DNA of 64,000 nt, from assembly GCA_020746105.1 (NCBI GenBank), contig CM036617.1, forward strand, positions 19,164,037 through 19,228,036. The letters are read 5' to 3'. The DNA is from Trogon surrucura (Eukaryota > Chordata > Aves > Trogoniformes > Trogonidae). A program made the translations under genes and the position numbers. Below are positions 1-14,300 of this stretch, in pieces. The notes under the pieces were generated by a model that saw nothing but the letters and a program-made list of their open reading frames with translations, made no database searches and was not told the origin of the DNA. How positions within the stretch are numbered: position 1 is the stretch's first letter; the number at the start of each line of letters is the position of its first letter.

Positions 1-396
1 TCTCTCTTATGGTGGGGACACCAGAACTGGACGCAGTATTCGAGGCGGGATCTCACAAGAGCAGAGTAAAGTGGAAGAATCACCTCTCTTGACCTGCTGG
101 CTACTCTTGATCTATCTCAGGATGCCGTTGGCCTTCTGGGCTGCATGAGCGCACTGCCGGCTCATGTTGAGCTTCTCATCAATCAACACCCCCAAATCCT
201 TCTCTTCAGGGCTACTGTCAACCCAGTCTGTGCCCAGTTTGTATTTGTGCCTAGGGTTGGCCCAACCCAGGTGAAGGACCTTGCGTTTTGACTTGTTGAA
301 GCTCATGCAGTTTGCACTGGCCCATTTCTCAAGCCTATCAAGGTCCCTCTGGATGGTATCTCTTCCCTCAAGTGAGTCCACGGCACCACACGGCTT
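1..396 (-). mobile_element. CR1 LINE fragment (ORF2 C-terminal region)
   Basis: On the minus strand this encodes an uninterrupted stretch of CR1 ORF2 just after the reverse-transcriptase core. It contains the typical [17 protein letters not shown] and [14 protein letters not shown] blocks. The 3' part of the element lies beyond the left edge of the window. The similarity stops at about 396, a typical CR1 5' truncation. It is divergent from the younger copies elsewhere in the window. Confidence 0.88.
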
Positions 397-3300
397 TCTT
401 TGCTTCCCTTTCATTATACTGAACTAATCTGCTGATGTAAAATCGCTGTTAACCGTCTCCATAGGAGTGTCAGACTGTGCACTAGCGTGAAGAAGGCTCA
501 CCTGTTGACTGGAGGTAACTGAAGTGGTTGCATATTCTTCTGCATTAGACCATAGGGGATCCCATCCACTGTGGTTCTGGGCAGCTTCAAAACAGGTAAA
601 GCATTCTGTGAATGCCAGGGTTGGACTAGATGATCGTCAGAGCTCCATTTCAACCCCTACCATTCTGTGATTCTGTTTGTTGAAAAATATGTTTACCTCT
701 GGTCAGAAGTAATTCTGGAGAAATAAGCATACCTGATTTAAATTAAGAGTGTATAATAAAGATAGTTTTGTTTCATCTGTATGAATTAATGTACACAGTG
801 AGTCTTTCCACCCCTTCCAGTGTAGCCTACTGGATTTTCTTTTGTATATTTGCATTAAATATTATAAATTCCTGACTACAGGAAAACATTTAATTGGTGT
901 GGCTATGCAAGTGTTCTCTAAAAACCTAATATATGACAGAGCAAATCACTGTTCTTATTAACAGACTAAACAGAAATGAGTTGAAATTAAAATAATAATA
1001 GAATAGGTAATTAAAAGCAATAAAGAAATCTTGGAAATGTCATATACTGACATGCATTATTTTTGTTAAATGGACAAGCAAATTAGTGATGACAATTCTG
1101 GAGAGGTTAGCAAAATGTTTGTTAAACTACAAAAGCATGAAAGGGCTCAGTGTCAGTGCAGCTCACTTGTTAGCCAGTTATTTTTCTTTAACATCTGGGA
1201 AATTCTTGTGGTCGTTGTGCCAAGGAGGAGGTAACGTTGGATTTCTGTATGGCATCTGTGAGGGACTAGCGTGCTGTTCGTATGTTATGACTTTTGAAAC
1301 AGGGTAAACCTCACCTGACCCTCTATTTCTCCAGCACTTGATATTATTCTTGGCAATCCCAGCCTGTGTGTGCACCTGCATTGAGCAATTTCTGTTTCAT
1401 GCCTAAGTCTCTCAGAAATGTGTTTGACTTGCTGAAAAGTGCATGTATAATATTCTTCTTTATGAATTGTATTATAAATGTAAATATGTATTTAACTTAC
1501 AGTATCTGTAGGGTAGAAGAGGTTGAACATTCACAAAGGACAACACTGTTGCTGCACTCAAATCACCCTTCAATTCAAGAAGTCGGTCTCCTCTCAGTGT
1601 TGGAAAGGTTCCAGCGTTAGCTGCTCTCAACCGCATTTTGTACAAATGGGCCATGATGACTCTTATTTTTTTCCTCTAAAATGCCAGTTTTGCTCATCTG
1701 TGGAATTATTTTGTTTAGGCCATTCATTTCACTCTTTTACACCTTTTGAAGAAACCAGGGATTTAAAACTGATCATCTGAAACTTCTTTAGTTTTATTAG
1801 AGCATATGCAATACATTGGTTCTTGACGTTCTACCTATATTGGAAATAACTAAAATTCATAAATAAGGTACCTGCAAGTGGAGCACTTTGGAAAATCTCC
1901 ATTTCAGTTTTGTCTTTATTCTGCCTCAGCTTAATGAGCCACATTTGTTCAAATTCAGAGATGTCAGCGGAGCAGCAGCAAGAACATTTTGGTGCTGTAG
2001 TTCTTGTATGTCTTGCAGTCAGTGGCTCTATTTAGCATGCAGGAGGTTTATTGTTGTTCACTTCTCATTCTTTCCAAATGCATTGGAACATAATTTGGTG
2101 CATCTTCCTTTCCAAATAAGTGTTCTTTAACAAAATGAAAGCGGCTGCCGCGTTCATTATGCAAACCGTATCAAAACCATAGATAGAAAAGGTGAGGAGG
2201 AATGGGACAATTAAATCACTAACAAATTGGACAAACTACTTGTCCAGAATTCTCTCTGGGAAGATTCTAGATTGAAGTTGTAAGTATTTCAGATTTGCAA
2301 AATGATATTAATGGATCTTGAAAATGCAATAAACTGCATGTCTGCTATAAAATGAATTTAACATTTTAGCAACGAAGCACAAACAGTAAAGCTAGAACCA
2401 AAATAGCCTTCTGATATTTTAATTTCTTCTTATGATAGTTATTTGATGGCGGTTCTCAATTTATCAGCACACATCTTTAAAACATTTAACCTCCTCTTAT
2501 TTTTGCTGTTTATTTGTGTATATACAGCATTTCATCAGCATGTGCACATAATCTGTTATAGGAATGATGAAGTCAAGAAATGCTCTGAAAAGACTCATCT
2601 TTCAGGTTGTTTTCGGCACAAAATTGCGACTTCTTGAAAACTTGTAATATGTGCAGTATGTCTTGTTTGTTGGTGTCATTGGTGCAAGATGCTTGTCTGC
2701 ACAACTCAATACACCAAAAAAAAGTATTGTGATTCTTTGTACCAGTACATGGCCATGCCAAGCCTCTGGCTAACTAGAGGTCTGAAAAGCAGTAGGCAAT
2801 ATGCATGTAAAATCAGAATTTTCTGGGTTTACAGATTACTTCAGTGATTTTAAAAAAGGCAGTTCAAAGCACATTGTATGCTGGATTAGTACTGAAACTG
2901 TAACAGGTGTTGCATTCTAGCTGTCTGATTTTCAGGAAATGCAGGGAGGTTGCTCAGATAGATCAGAAGTTGTTTTCTTCTCGTGGATACTGTGTAGGTT
3001 TCTCTCCAGCAGGAAAATAGCTTTCTGGTCTTTCAATAAACCATTTTTTTGAGAGAGAGTTACTTTCAGTTACTACTTAATACTGGTTGCCCAGTAAACT
3101 TATGTTTGTGCGTATGTTTGGTATCAAAGAGGAAGTGATGTAGGATTTGTAACTATAAACAAGCTGATTCTAAGGAATTTCAGTTTAAACTGTTCTGAAA
3201 AGGTATTTATCCAGGTCAAAAGGTGAATGCTATGTAGCACTAGGCTCTAATAATAAAAATTATGCCTTAGCAAATGTAGAAAGAGTAACCTTTGAAGAAA

Positions 3301-3766
3301 ATCATTGCAATGGTAAAAATAAACCTCAAACCAAACCGTGCAACTGTGCCTCTTTGTGTCGCAGTGTCAGTATTTCATTCTCACAGGTTTCCTGAAGCTT
3401 AAAATACTGGTTCTTTTGAGCCGAGCCTCCCTTGGTGTTTGAGAAGTGCTATTTGGTTTTGGTAATTTGGTGTGCTGGTTATTCTAGTATAATTTCTTGC
3501 TTGACGCTCACAGAGTCACAGACTAATTTGAAACTGTTTTATGTGTGGAGTATTTAGAGGGACAACACTTGATACATTAACCGCTGGGGGTTTTTGTTGC
3601 GTGAGTTGTCCTTTGGGCGCACATTGCTGAGGTCCTGGATTTAACAGGCATTGCCAGCTTCTCCTGTCTAGCAAGGGTACAAGCACTTCCAACGTGTGAC
3701 TTGTCTGCAGGCTGACGTGCTGCGTAAGGCTCAGGCAGAAGTGCATGGCATTCATGCCTGTGGTAT
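397..3766. other. DDX10 intron; nothing further recognised
   Basis: Apart from the small CR1 remnant at 613-676, this is AT-rich unique-looking sequence. The short open frames here have no recognisable domains, and no exon with DDX10-like residues was seen. Confidence 0.5.
613..676 (+). mobile_element. CR1 3'-end remnant
   Basis: A short + strand piece starts with GTTGGACTAGATGATC and ends with the CR1 terminal octamer type ATTCTGTGATTCTG. It is opposite in orientation to the CR1 at 1-396, so it is a separate insertion. Confidence 0.7.
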
Positions 3767-3970
3767 TCATAGAATCATTATGGTTGGAGAAGACCTTCAA
3801 GATCATAAAGTCCAACCCTTGTCTAACACTACCAGGTCCACTTTCTAAGCCTTGTCCCTGAGCAGCATATCTAGATGGCTTTTAAATACATCCAGGGATG
3901 GCAATGCAACCAATTCCCTCAGCAGCCTGTTCCAGACTTTAATAATGCTTCCCACGTAGAGTAGCCCTTC
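3767..3970 (-). mobile_element. Old CR1 3' fragment
   Basis: The left edge carries the reverse complement of the CR1 3' terminus (TCATAGAATCATTATGGTTGG). It is followed by the usual AAGTCCAACCC block and the 'CCAGGGATGGCAA..., CTGTTCCAGAC' segment. Divergence and small deletions indicate an old copy truncated at about 3970. Confidence 0.82.
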
Positions 3971-6900
3971 ATGAGTTAAGTGATGGGACTCCATAGCCAC
4001 AGGGTGAATGGCTTGGTAGAGAAAATGTTGTGGGAAAGATGTGGGAACACGGGTGGGATTAGCCTGCTGAAAGGCTTTCTCCTGCCCACAGCTGGAGGGG
4101 AACCACCTTTCTCTTGGCAGTTTCTGCCTTCACAGTAGAGATGGCCAAGATGAACCCAAACCTACTGGGCGTTCCATGGCAACTTGTGGCATAATTCAGA
4201 ATCAAAGTCTCGTGGCTTTCATACACAGGGCAGCGAACTGATTGTGTGTGGGGCTGCCACCATGCAGTTCTGCTGTCTCTGTTCTCGGAGACACAGCTCC
4301 TGAGAAGGAGGAGACATTTGGACAATTAAGACTTCAGCCTTCTGAGCTTTCATCTACGTGCATCTTTGTATTGCTTATTTGTGATGATAGTAGGGATGTA
4401 TCAGCTGGAAAAATACGGAGAAGGTGAGACCTTATCTGCTTAGTAGTGAGATATCCTCAGTACCAAGAGATAGGAATTGTGAGGGTTAGTCTGATGCATC
4501 GGAGATATCCGAGAGTCTCTTTGTTTTTATTTTTTGATAATTTACTTCCTGACAAAAACTCATCCATGCCCTGTATCACCCAACCCTCTCATTTATCACC
4601 CTACTGTCAGAGGAAGTACTATGGGGGTGCTGAAATGGGATGCCTGCGAGGTGGCTGAAGCCCTCAAAGAGGTCCATCATTTTCAGCAGTGATGCCTCTT
4701 CATCACAACTGTGAAGAGAAATTATGGAACAGTGACTTGAATTCTGAAGTCCCTTTAAGAAAAGGCATTTACAAATAACTTTTTAATCTTTTTTCTTGCA
4801 TAATACATAATGTATAAAACATGATTTTGTGCCTATTTAATAAAAATAGACTTAATACCAAAAGCAAGTTTAATTAAAACTCATAACTGGAGATGTCAGA
4901 ATGCTGATCACAAGTCTGAATGTACTTATTTCTAAATTTAGTTATATATTATGAATTTCGTGATGGATATTATGTACTCAGTGCTTTGGGAAGTCATGCA
5001 TAATGTAACGAGGATTTTCACTTAACAATACCTCTAGCAAATGTTCTCTCTGCTAATATTGTATGCCAGGTAGAACATGATATAACAAATGATTTATTTA
5101 TTTTCAGTAGGTCATTAAATTTTATCTTCAAAATTTTGTGAAACTGCAGGAACTTAAATAGAAGCATAACCCATTTAAGTTACATGTGTGAGGAGATAGG
5201 TTTTTGGATGCTTCAAATCACAGCTGGATTTTATAATCAGGTGGCTCTACCGAGGCAGAAAAAAATTTAGTGACTCCATAAAGCTGAAGTCCTTGTCAGC
5301 TGGAAGGAGCAGTAGTCTTGAAGAAATTAAAAATATATTCAAGGTAAAATGTTACCCTTTGAAAGATATGTGACTTTAAAGAGGACCAGACACTTAGGAC
5401 CCACCATTTCTCAGATGGAGAAATTTTAGAGCTATGGCTCTAAAATTTAACATTGTTTCAAAGTCACAGTTCTTTTCTTTGTCTTTGTTTAACCTAAGAG
5501 ATGAAAAAGGTTTCTGAGCACTAAAAAACAAAAAAGAAAGAATTGTTTTTCATCTATTATTTTAAGTGTTCGGCAGGTCAAAAGTTGAAGACTAAATCTA
5601 AATCATTGTGTGACAAGGTAGTGGAGGAAGTAGCAACTCAATATACTTTCTATATATGGGGTATGTTATGGTCTTGCTGCTTTTGGATTTTTGTCAGGAT
5701 TGCAATGGTAAACACCAGTGATTGCTAATTGATCTTCTATGTGGCTTTGTAAGTTCTCGGACCCTAATAAATCTTGAAGATGAGTCTCTAGAAGGTACTG
5801 ATATGGCTGCAGGAAATCCTGTATGTCCCTTCAGCAGGCCAAAAAAAGTGTTCTTCAAACATAGTTGGCGTGATCTAGAAGAAAGAAATTGAGGAAATGG
5901 GTCAAATATTTAAAAAGTAAATGAACAGTCTGTTCTCAGACTGGTGCTACAAGTCACATTTGTAACAGGGCAATTTAGTGTGGAGTCTAGAAGTATGTTC
6001 CAGTGCTGAGGGTGTGTAAATACTGGACTAAGTTTGTGAGGAGACTGTGAGATCTTAATTACTGAAGGCTTCAAAACCAAAAGCAGGGAGGATGGCATGG
6101 TACCCTATTCACTGTGGAGGGGAATGAAGTCGGTGGCCACCAGCCCTGTATTTCTGGGAGTCTTTGTTTTCTGTTGACACAGTTGCCCTGCACTGTGTGT
6201 CAGAGAGGCTTCTGTGGCAGGACTGAAGGTGTCCCAGCTAGGAGGGCAGCAGAGACAGATTTTGGATTTTTGGAACATGGACATTTGCTGGGTTTTTCCT
6301 CTGTCAGAGAGCACTTAACAGTATTTGTCTGTGGGCACTGAAATTATGCAAGTAGTGAGATTAGCCAACCATCCAGTTGCTGTCAGTCTCAGGAAGGTAT
6401 TGTTACAGCAGTTCAACGAGTTCATGTCTTTGAACTCCTTACAGCAAATCTGAAATCCAAAATGAATTAATTTTATTAGTTTAAAACAAGAGTTGGGGCC
6501 TAAAATTTGCAGAATAGCATTCATGAATATTACATCGTGTCTTGCTTGCATTTTATTTGGTGTATTTATTTTTATTTGTAGTGAAGGTTGTGCTTTTCAT
6601 CAGCGTGACCTATAGAGAAAGCGCATGGTGAAGCTGTACTAAATTCTGGTGCTGGTGGAGGTCTGTTAGGGCAATAAAAGCTTACATCTTTAGATCAATT
6701 GTGGCCATTAAATTAATAAGAACTGGCAATATGTCTACACTCCAGCCAGTAGATCCTTTTTTCAGTTTGCTGTTTCTATTTCCGGTATTTATTAATGTAT
6801 GGCAAATCAAAATTGCAAGCAGATTGTGTGACACCAAGAAGTCAGTAGAGCAAATGAGCTGTTTGCACTGCAGTTCATAATGAGCAGTGAAGTTAGGCTA

Positions 6901-8959
6901 AAATTAGTTTTCCTGACAACTTTCTAAGCATGGTATAATTTATTTTAAAATCAAGGAGATTAACATTCATCCTTCTTTTTCTCCTTTTCTTTGACTTTTT
7001 CTCTGTATGCTGCAAATATTTGGGGGAGTAGGAGGTGGGGGATCCATTTTATAATCATTAATAACATGATAGATAAAAATAAACAGCTTAATAGAAAAGA
7101 CCAAAACAGTTTTTAAAATACGTATTTTGTTAGATACATTTCCTTTTTCAGAACTTAAAAAAGATACACAAAAGGAAGGTGTTAAGGAATAATCTATGAA
7201 AAAGTGTACTAGAATAATGTAAAAATAAAGAATTTCAGAAATAAAACTGCTGATAAAGTTTCAGATAGTGATTTGATTTAGAGAACTATCGTTAACTGGG
7301 AAAGTTAACTGTGTATTCATAACAAGTTCTTTCCTTTCGTGGTTCTGAAACAATCTTTTCTTCATTTAGACGTATATGATAGGTTCAATCCAATGTGCAG
7401 TTAAAGGTTGAAAAGCATATTAGGATTTCAGGAACTGGTTATCTTTGTTTATTCTTACTATCTTCTTTCAGTCTGCGAATATAAATTAGGTTTTCCTCTT
7501 TTAGCCATACCAACGTCTCACAAGATGGGATGCTGGGAAGTAGTAAATTTTATTAGCAAAAGAGTATGTATACCTTCATAAATGTTAAATTTACAGTGCA
7601 GGGCTTTCTTGGAAGAACTTAATTTTTCTTTGATGTATCTGATGTATTTAAGATGGTTTTACTTAAACTATTAATTAGTAACTTTAAGATAATATACGTA
7701 AGAAACGTATTTCAGAAAAAAGTAATTTAAATTCTGTTTGAAATCCGTTTCAATTTCAGATGGAATAAGAGTCAACTGGACACTAACCATGACTTTAAAA
7801 GAAACAGTATACTTGGCAAATAAGTGGTGGCACTATTATCATTTAGTAATGTCATTGAGAAGAGAAAAATTGAAAAGAAAAATTGGAACTTTAAGTAGCA
7901 TAAAATAGTAACAAATTTTGCATAAAGTCCAGTATAAAACATCCATGCCTCAGAATACTGAAATAAAAACAAAAGTAGCAGTAGTTACTTGTGTAAACCA
8001 TTGTGTGAATCAAAAGTTTGCTGATTCTAATCAGGATTGTAATTAGTGGTTTGAATCACTGATTGAAATTAATCCACCCTGACTTTTTCATCTCTGATTT
8101 CTTGAGAAACAAATGTGAAACACAATTATTTTGGTACGGTATGAAAAGTTCAAGTTTGTACCTGCCTATGCAATTTTAATAGCGTTATGTCTAGCCATAC
8201 CTAGTTTGATCGTTAGGCTAGTTTTACCAAAATGTAATTTTCAGGGAGTCAGAGTCATGTTTCACAAAAGCTATGCCCACAAAGACCTAAATGCCAAGGT
8301 AATCAATCATACAGGGTATTGTATCCCGTAGTTATGGATGTCATACATTATTTATGCAGTATAAAGATTTTTCAGATGTGGGTGAAATGAACAGGCAAGC
8401 AAATGAACAACTGTAAGAAGATAGAATATGTCTGTAGCTGAAAACTGCAATTTCCTACATTCAAATTCATAAGGATGCCTTCAGCGCTTACAACATGTTT
8501 GAGACCAATTTGCTGCAAATAGGGATTTTCAGGGAGCAGCGAGGAGTCAGTTAGAAATCTATAATACACTAGTTACACCTGCAGATGAGGGCCAGATCTA
8601 CTCTCAGTATTTGCATACCAGTTGTATTTCAATTACTAAAACCGAAAGTTGTTAATCACTGGGAATGTGGTAAACCATTCTGGTAGGAAAGACTGAGGCA
8701 GTACGGTGTGGGTTCTTCAATGAGCCATTACATGTGATCACCGCTTATATATTTATTGAATATAATTAGGCAGAGGCTTAGGCTTTTAATGGAAAGTTGT
8801 CTCAATTTTCAGTTTGCCCCTCACTTCATTGTTTCAGACATTTTGTTCTTGTGCTGAGAATGAATCTTTTTCACCAGATACATTTAACAAACTGCAATAT
8901 TTGTACAAGAATCCCTAGAAGAGTTATAGAAAGCAGTATAGCAGTGGAAAAAAAATTGC
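3971..8959. other. DDX10 intron; nothing recognised
   Basis: AT-rich sequence with only short, domain-free open frames. No repeat family, RNA gene or exon could be supported. Confidence 0.5.
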
Positions 8960-10680
8960 TTTCGTAAATGGCTACATATTTAAGCCTTCTTACCCTTCCC
9001 CATTTTTTAGATAGATTCCATCAGCTCTTCTGTCCACTGTGGTTCCCTTTCTCTCTCATTTTCTTCAGATCTTCTGTTGATAGTCTTCATATCTGGCACT
9101 TTGGTCTCACCTTTGCCTTGTGGCGTCTTTGGTTCCTACTTCCATGCTGGCTTTTCACACTTTTCAGGCTGCCACATTTCTTCATGGCCTTCTATTCATT
9201 TTCAGTGCAGACATGTTTCAGTTCTACTCAGTAGACGTCATCCATCCTGTTCTTCAGCAACTGCTCTCTGATTTCCCACTTAAACAGCTCCTCCTCTATG
9301 AGAGCCCTCACGTTAATCAACCTTCCTCTCACTTGTTGGCTGTTCACTTGGCCGTTCCTTCTCTATTCCATTTTTTAGGGAGTTGGCAGATGTTATCACC
9401 CTCTGTTCTGGTGTCTTGTCTTCTCTAGTAGTTCCTCCTTTTTAATTCCAGGAATCTCATAGTCTCCAGTCTCGTTCTATGACAGCATTTTGCACAGCTC
9501 TGCCTTTTGCTTTTTTCCTCCTCTTATCTGTGGAGAAATCCTGTCCATGAATACAAATTCCTGTCTATACTAATGAGTCTTGGCTGAGTCTTTCTACTCC
9601 AGCTCCACCTTTCTGTCCAAATTAAAATCTTACTTGACGTTTCATGAATTAGGCAATTCTAAAGAAAAAAGTTCGACTTTCTTTGCCATCTTCTTATGCA
9701 GTCACTGGGTATCACCACTCTCTCTCACTTTAGCTTATGCCTTTGTATTGCAGTGGTCACTTGATTCTATCTAAATCCCTTTTAATCTTCTTTTTGTCCC
9801 TTCATTTACACAGATGAAAAATTACCTGCTCTGTCTTTCCTGAAGATAACCCTTCGGTAGCTTCTCTTGCATTCCCCAACCCTGTTGCGCACGATGCTAC
9901 ATTTATCTCATTTCCCGCAGTAACACAAGCTCTCAGCAATTATTCTTACTATAGGGTGTGGGGTTTTTTTGCTTTGAAGTTGCTTTGCATCATTTTAGAC
10001 CTAAAAAATTGTGTTTCGGTTAGTTGGTGTAAAAGATCTTGCCTCATATAAATCTTGCTCTCTCTTCCTACTTGACATTTTGAAAACATACTTTTCCTAT
10101 TCATTCATGTAGATAAAATTGTTGTCAAGAGATATTATGCTTTTCAGTGTTAACTTCTGCAGTGTGTTCACCTCCCTTTACAAATGCCATTTCGCACCTT
10201 TAGTATCTATGCAAAATGTTGCAAAGTTACCTCTCTTCATGTATCTCCACAGGCTCTTCCAACACCCTTCCTGGCCTCTCATCTGTCAACTGCCACCAGG
10301 AGCTTAGTTCTCACCAGTTATTGCCTGCTTGCTTATTTTCAAACACCACCTTGATTTTTTTTTTTTGCCTTAGCTTTTCCTCATGCTTAACAAAAGCTGC
10401 TGGGGGATGGCTGCCAGTTTACCTCAGAAGCTTTTTCAATAGCTTTTTCAGTTTCTTCATGCAAGATCCTCTTTGCAGGAGTGCCCATGGAAATAGGAGT
10501 GGGCAGGTCTTCTGCTGTGTCATGCCCATTGCTCACAGTCTTCCCCAGACAGCTTGTCCTTCATCAAGCTGTCTTCATCTGTTCTCTCATGTCTTCTACT
10601 TAACCCTTATACTCTTTGGGCCAGGAGTTGTCTTTTGTGAAAATTTGCAGAAAGGCATTCATGGCTTGGGAAGGTGGATT
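8960..10680. other. Long pyrimidine-rich tract of unknown origin
   Basis: For about 1.7 kb the + strand is persistently rich in C and T (many CTTCT, TCTCC and TTCC runs) and poor in purine runs, unlike the flanking intron. It holds several overlapping open frames up to 155 codons (10216-10683). These have no domain and are expected from a T/C-rich strand depleted of TAA/TGA/TAG. I could not match it to CR1 or to an LTR. It may be a decayed repeat or a strand-asymmetric intron segment. Confidence 0.45.
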
Positions 10681-11177
10681 TGACAACAACAAATCAATGA
10701 TGCTGCAAAGATCAGTGCTTCCTGATGTACAACAAGGCTACTTGTTTGCAGATTTGAACAAATGTGAATCTATTGCTGCTACTAAATAGATCCTGAATGA
10801 AGGCAGACAAGGTCTTGTTCTCACAGCAAGCAATTGAGTCAGTGCTGTGAGCAGCAGCTTCTGGGTTTATTTTCCTCAGTTCTGTGTGTAGAGGCACTCG
10901 TAGCAGTTGAAGTAACTTTCGCCATGAGGAATTAATTAGAGTCATATTTTTCTCTCTGTAAGTGTGCTATTTTACATATGTATTTTGTACAAGCATTTAG
11001 AGTACGTGACTTAGGCAGTACAGTGAAAACATGAAAGTCTTGTCTTAGGAAAAGCACTTAATGCCGATATTGCCGTTTCTTGTCTACTGAATACAAAATC
11101 AGTTGTTTCAAGAAAAAGAACAGAACTAACCAGTTTACAGAATTGTGTGACTTGTGAGGTTTCCCTTCTGATTATTT
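10681..11177. other. DDX10 intron; nothing recognised
   Basis: AT-rich intronic sequence between the pyrimidine-rich tract and the next CR1. No feature supported. Confidence 0.5.
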
Positions 11178-11330
11178 CATAGAATCATTAAGGTTGGAAA
11201 AGACCTCTAAGATCATCAAGTCCAACCGTCAGCACAGCACAACCACAGCCACTAAACCATGTCCCAGTATGCCACGTTCTAAACATTTTCTGAACGCCTT
11301 CAGGGCAGCCTGTTCTGATGTCAGTGCTAC
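11178..11330 (-). mobile_element. Old CR1 3' fragment
   Basis: It begins with TCATAGAATCATTAAGGTTGG and the AAGTCCAACCG block, and ends after a CAGGGCAGCCTGTTCTG segment. An internal deletion relative to other copies has removed the intervening 'dynamic' portion. Confidence 0.82.
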
Positions 11331-14300
11331 TGTTGATTGGTTCATTCTCAAAACATAAACACCACTTAGCAAAGGGTGGTCTCTGTGCCCGGTCTCTGCT
11401 GTGAGCAGGGGTGGTGGTGGGACACCTCTCCTGCGTCACAGCAGAGGATGCAGTTCCTTCAGGCTTGTTCAAAAGCACCAGAAAGGGACATGGAGGAAAT
11501 TCTCTTGTGTGGGCACCATCTCTGTGAGCATATGCTGAGGTTCCCTGGAGAAGACTGATGTGTTGAAATGTTTGAACACAGGGACTACTTTGGAGAATTA
11601 CTTTTTGTATTTGAACTGACAGTCATGACTGCTGTGATCCCAAAAGTAGAGAGAAAGAGGGACTGTAAAGAGAGAGTCCAAGGGTTCCGTGTGGAGAATA
11701 TAAGTTTAAAAACAGTGTTCTGCATTGTGGTTTTCTGTGGTTTTTTTGAGAAGGCCTTAGACTTCTGGACATTTCTGTTGGCATGTTTAATTCTCCCAGA
11801 CTTCTTTACTCATTTCTTTTTATAAGGCACAGCGAAGAAAACCTCTTTTTTTTTCCTGTACTACTTGCTCACTTGCAAGCAAAATGATACCTGACAACTT
11901 AGCATTTGAGAGATTTAAAAATAAAAATTGTTTAAACTTTTCTGGTTTGAAGCCTTTGCATTATTAAACACTTTAAATCATTTGTGTCTCAGGCAGGGAT
12001 TTGCTGTGCACTGTAACATCTCTGTCTAGCTGTTGGTATGGCAGGCACTGGAACCTTTATACTTCACCGGAGATAAAGCTGCTACTCTCTTATCTGAAAT
12101 GCTGGACACTTTGTTTATGATACTAAAGATTCTAGGTTTGATGTGTTATGATAAATAAATCTGTGTGCTCATGCCCATAGTCCTCTCCACTGGAACTATT
12201 AGTTTGCACTCTGGTGAAATCTGTGTGCAAGCAATATCAATAAAGAAAAAATATAAACAGTAGGCTAAACCCTTCTGCTTGACAAAATTTCATATATTCC
12301 TGTATGTGTTTTGCTTCTGGTGCTACCCACCTAGTAACTTATTTTCTTTTAAGTTGTATTTTCATGTCTGTAACATGAATTAGATTTAACAATATAGTTG
12401 GTTTATCTTGACCTTTCCCACCAGAATTACATTAGTCTGCCCTTTTGTTAAAATCACATCGACAATTGTGGCTACTTGGAGAATCTTGTCTTTACGATAA
12501 GTATTCCACACGGATCTTATAAGAGCAAATAAAAAACTTCAAAAATACAAGATCTAGTTGGGAGATGTGCCCATTATAACTCAAATGCAGATAAGGGCAA
12601 GTACTTATTTTTATTTTAGAAAATCTTAGAGTAGATTTGGAAGTTCTTAGCATTTCATTTTGAGGTAGATGAGTTTTTTAATTGTAAATTTACCAAATTA
12701 TATTTTCTTTCTCAATATACATTCGTTATGTTGCTGTTAATTCTGATATGGACTGTAAGTATTTTGTAGTGATCAAGTGTGCAGATAAAACATATACTAT
12801 TATTAAAATGACAGAAACTTTACTTATATAAAAAGCCAAAAGTGAGTGCGTGGAATTGTCGATGCTTTTTGTGGTTTCAGGGTTTCTGAGCTGTGCTTGT
12901 GGCAGGAGTCACGTGTGTCAGTGGTTTTGGAATACAAGCTTATCCGGTCACTGACCGTAAAACATAGGGCATTTAGGAATGCCAAAAAAAGCAAATTAAG
13001 TATTTTCATGTACATTAGTTGAGACCACTGGTAAAGACAAGATTCTGCAGGCTAAACTAGGCTAATTATATTATTACCACCTCGGTGTGAATGTTAGTGA
13101 TGGGGAATGGTGAATGATTTGAAGATGAAGCTAAGAATTATCTGTCCTTGGTCTACTGAAAACCAAGAATGATATTCTGTAAAGTAGTGTGAAAACCAGG
13201 AGCTATGGCTAACTAATCCCAGAGCCTGAAGATCGATTAGATCATGCTAACCTCCAACCTCTCTTTCTCCAAATTTTGGTTACCAGCCTTTCTGGTCAGA
13301 CCTACGAACCTTGGCCAGTCTTTCGGAATCATGTCCACATCATTTCCTTTCTCTGTTGTGCCATCAAAGCATCTGTGTGCTTCAGGCAAAGAGGAAGAAA
13401 ATCCTACAATAACCACCTCTTCTCTGCTCTTCTCACCCTTTTATATATCACTTCCTTAACTATCCATAAGAAGGAACAAGCCTAAGAGGAGTGGCAGAAC
13501 CAATTATAGAATGTTCATGTGTGCAGATGACAAGGGATAGATGAGAGCAGGAAGAAAGCTCGCATGACTTGGTCAAAGTTCATGATGGTTGACCTCAAGC
13601 ACCACTGCACGTGTCTTAGAAGTGTGGTTGAAAGGTGACCTTACCCCTCTTATCTTGCAAGATCATTCACTCAATGGAAATGATACTTTCCGTGTTTGGA
13701 TTTGAAGGCTGATGATGTGTGTTAGATGATGCTATGGAGTGGAGTTGTCCAACTTTGGCGTGGTTTAGGCAGCTTTTTGTATGTCAGATCAGCACCTCAT
13801 GGGCTCCATTGGCTCCCAGTCACTTTTCAGTATCGTCTAAGGCTTTGGACTTGATCTTCAAAGCAACTGTTGGATCAAACGTCCCAGCTACATCAAAGGC
13901 CGTGTTTCTGTTTGTGAACTGCCAAAATAGCTGTATTCCTTTGGGACAATGGAGATGATGAAATATCAGAGCAATCATGCATCAGCTGGGGACACAGTGT
14001 TTGGGTTGGGGGTCCATTCTATGAATAAAAACATCTGTAAGATAAATCAGGTAAATCTGGAAAAAGGTGTTTTAAAGGAAATGCTACAAAACTTCTGTTT
14101 GTGAATGTGTTCCATCATAAAAATTATGCAGAAACAACTCCCATTTTTTTTCTGAAAAATAAGTGTAAAAAGAAAATTAAAAAATCTAGAATGCTGTCAT
14201 ATCGTGGAAAGAATTATACTTTTAAATATCCTTTTATATGAGCTATAATATGCTAAATTTGTAAAGGTTGTGTAATTCTTCAAGGTAATTTAGCAGTATT

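Noticed and set aside
10216..10683. 155-codon + strand open frame
   Set aside because: It sits in the pyrimidine-rich tract, where stop codons are scarce. Other frames overlap it (for example 10119-10307), and the peptide has no recognisable domain or splice context.
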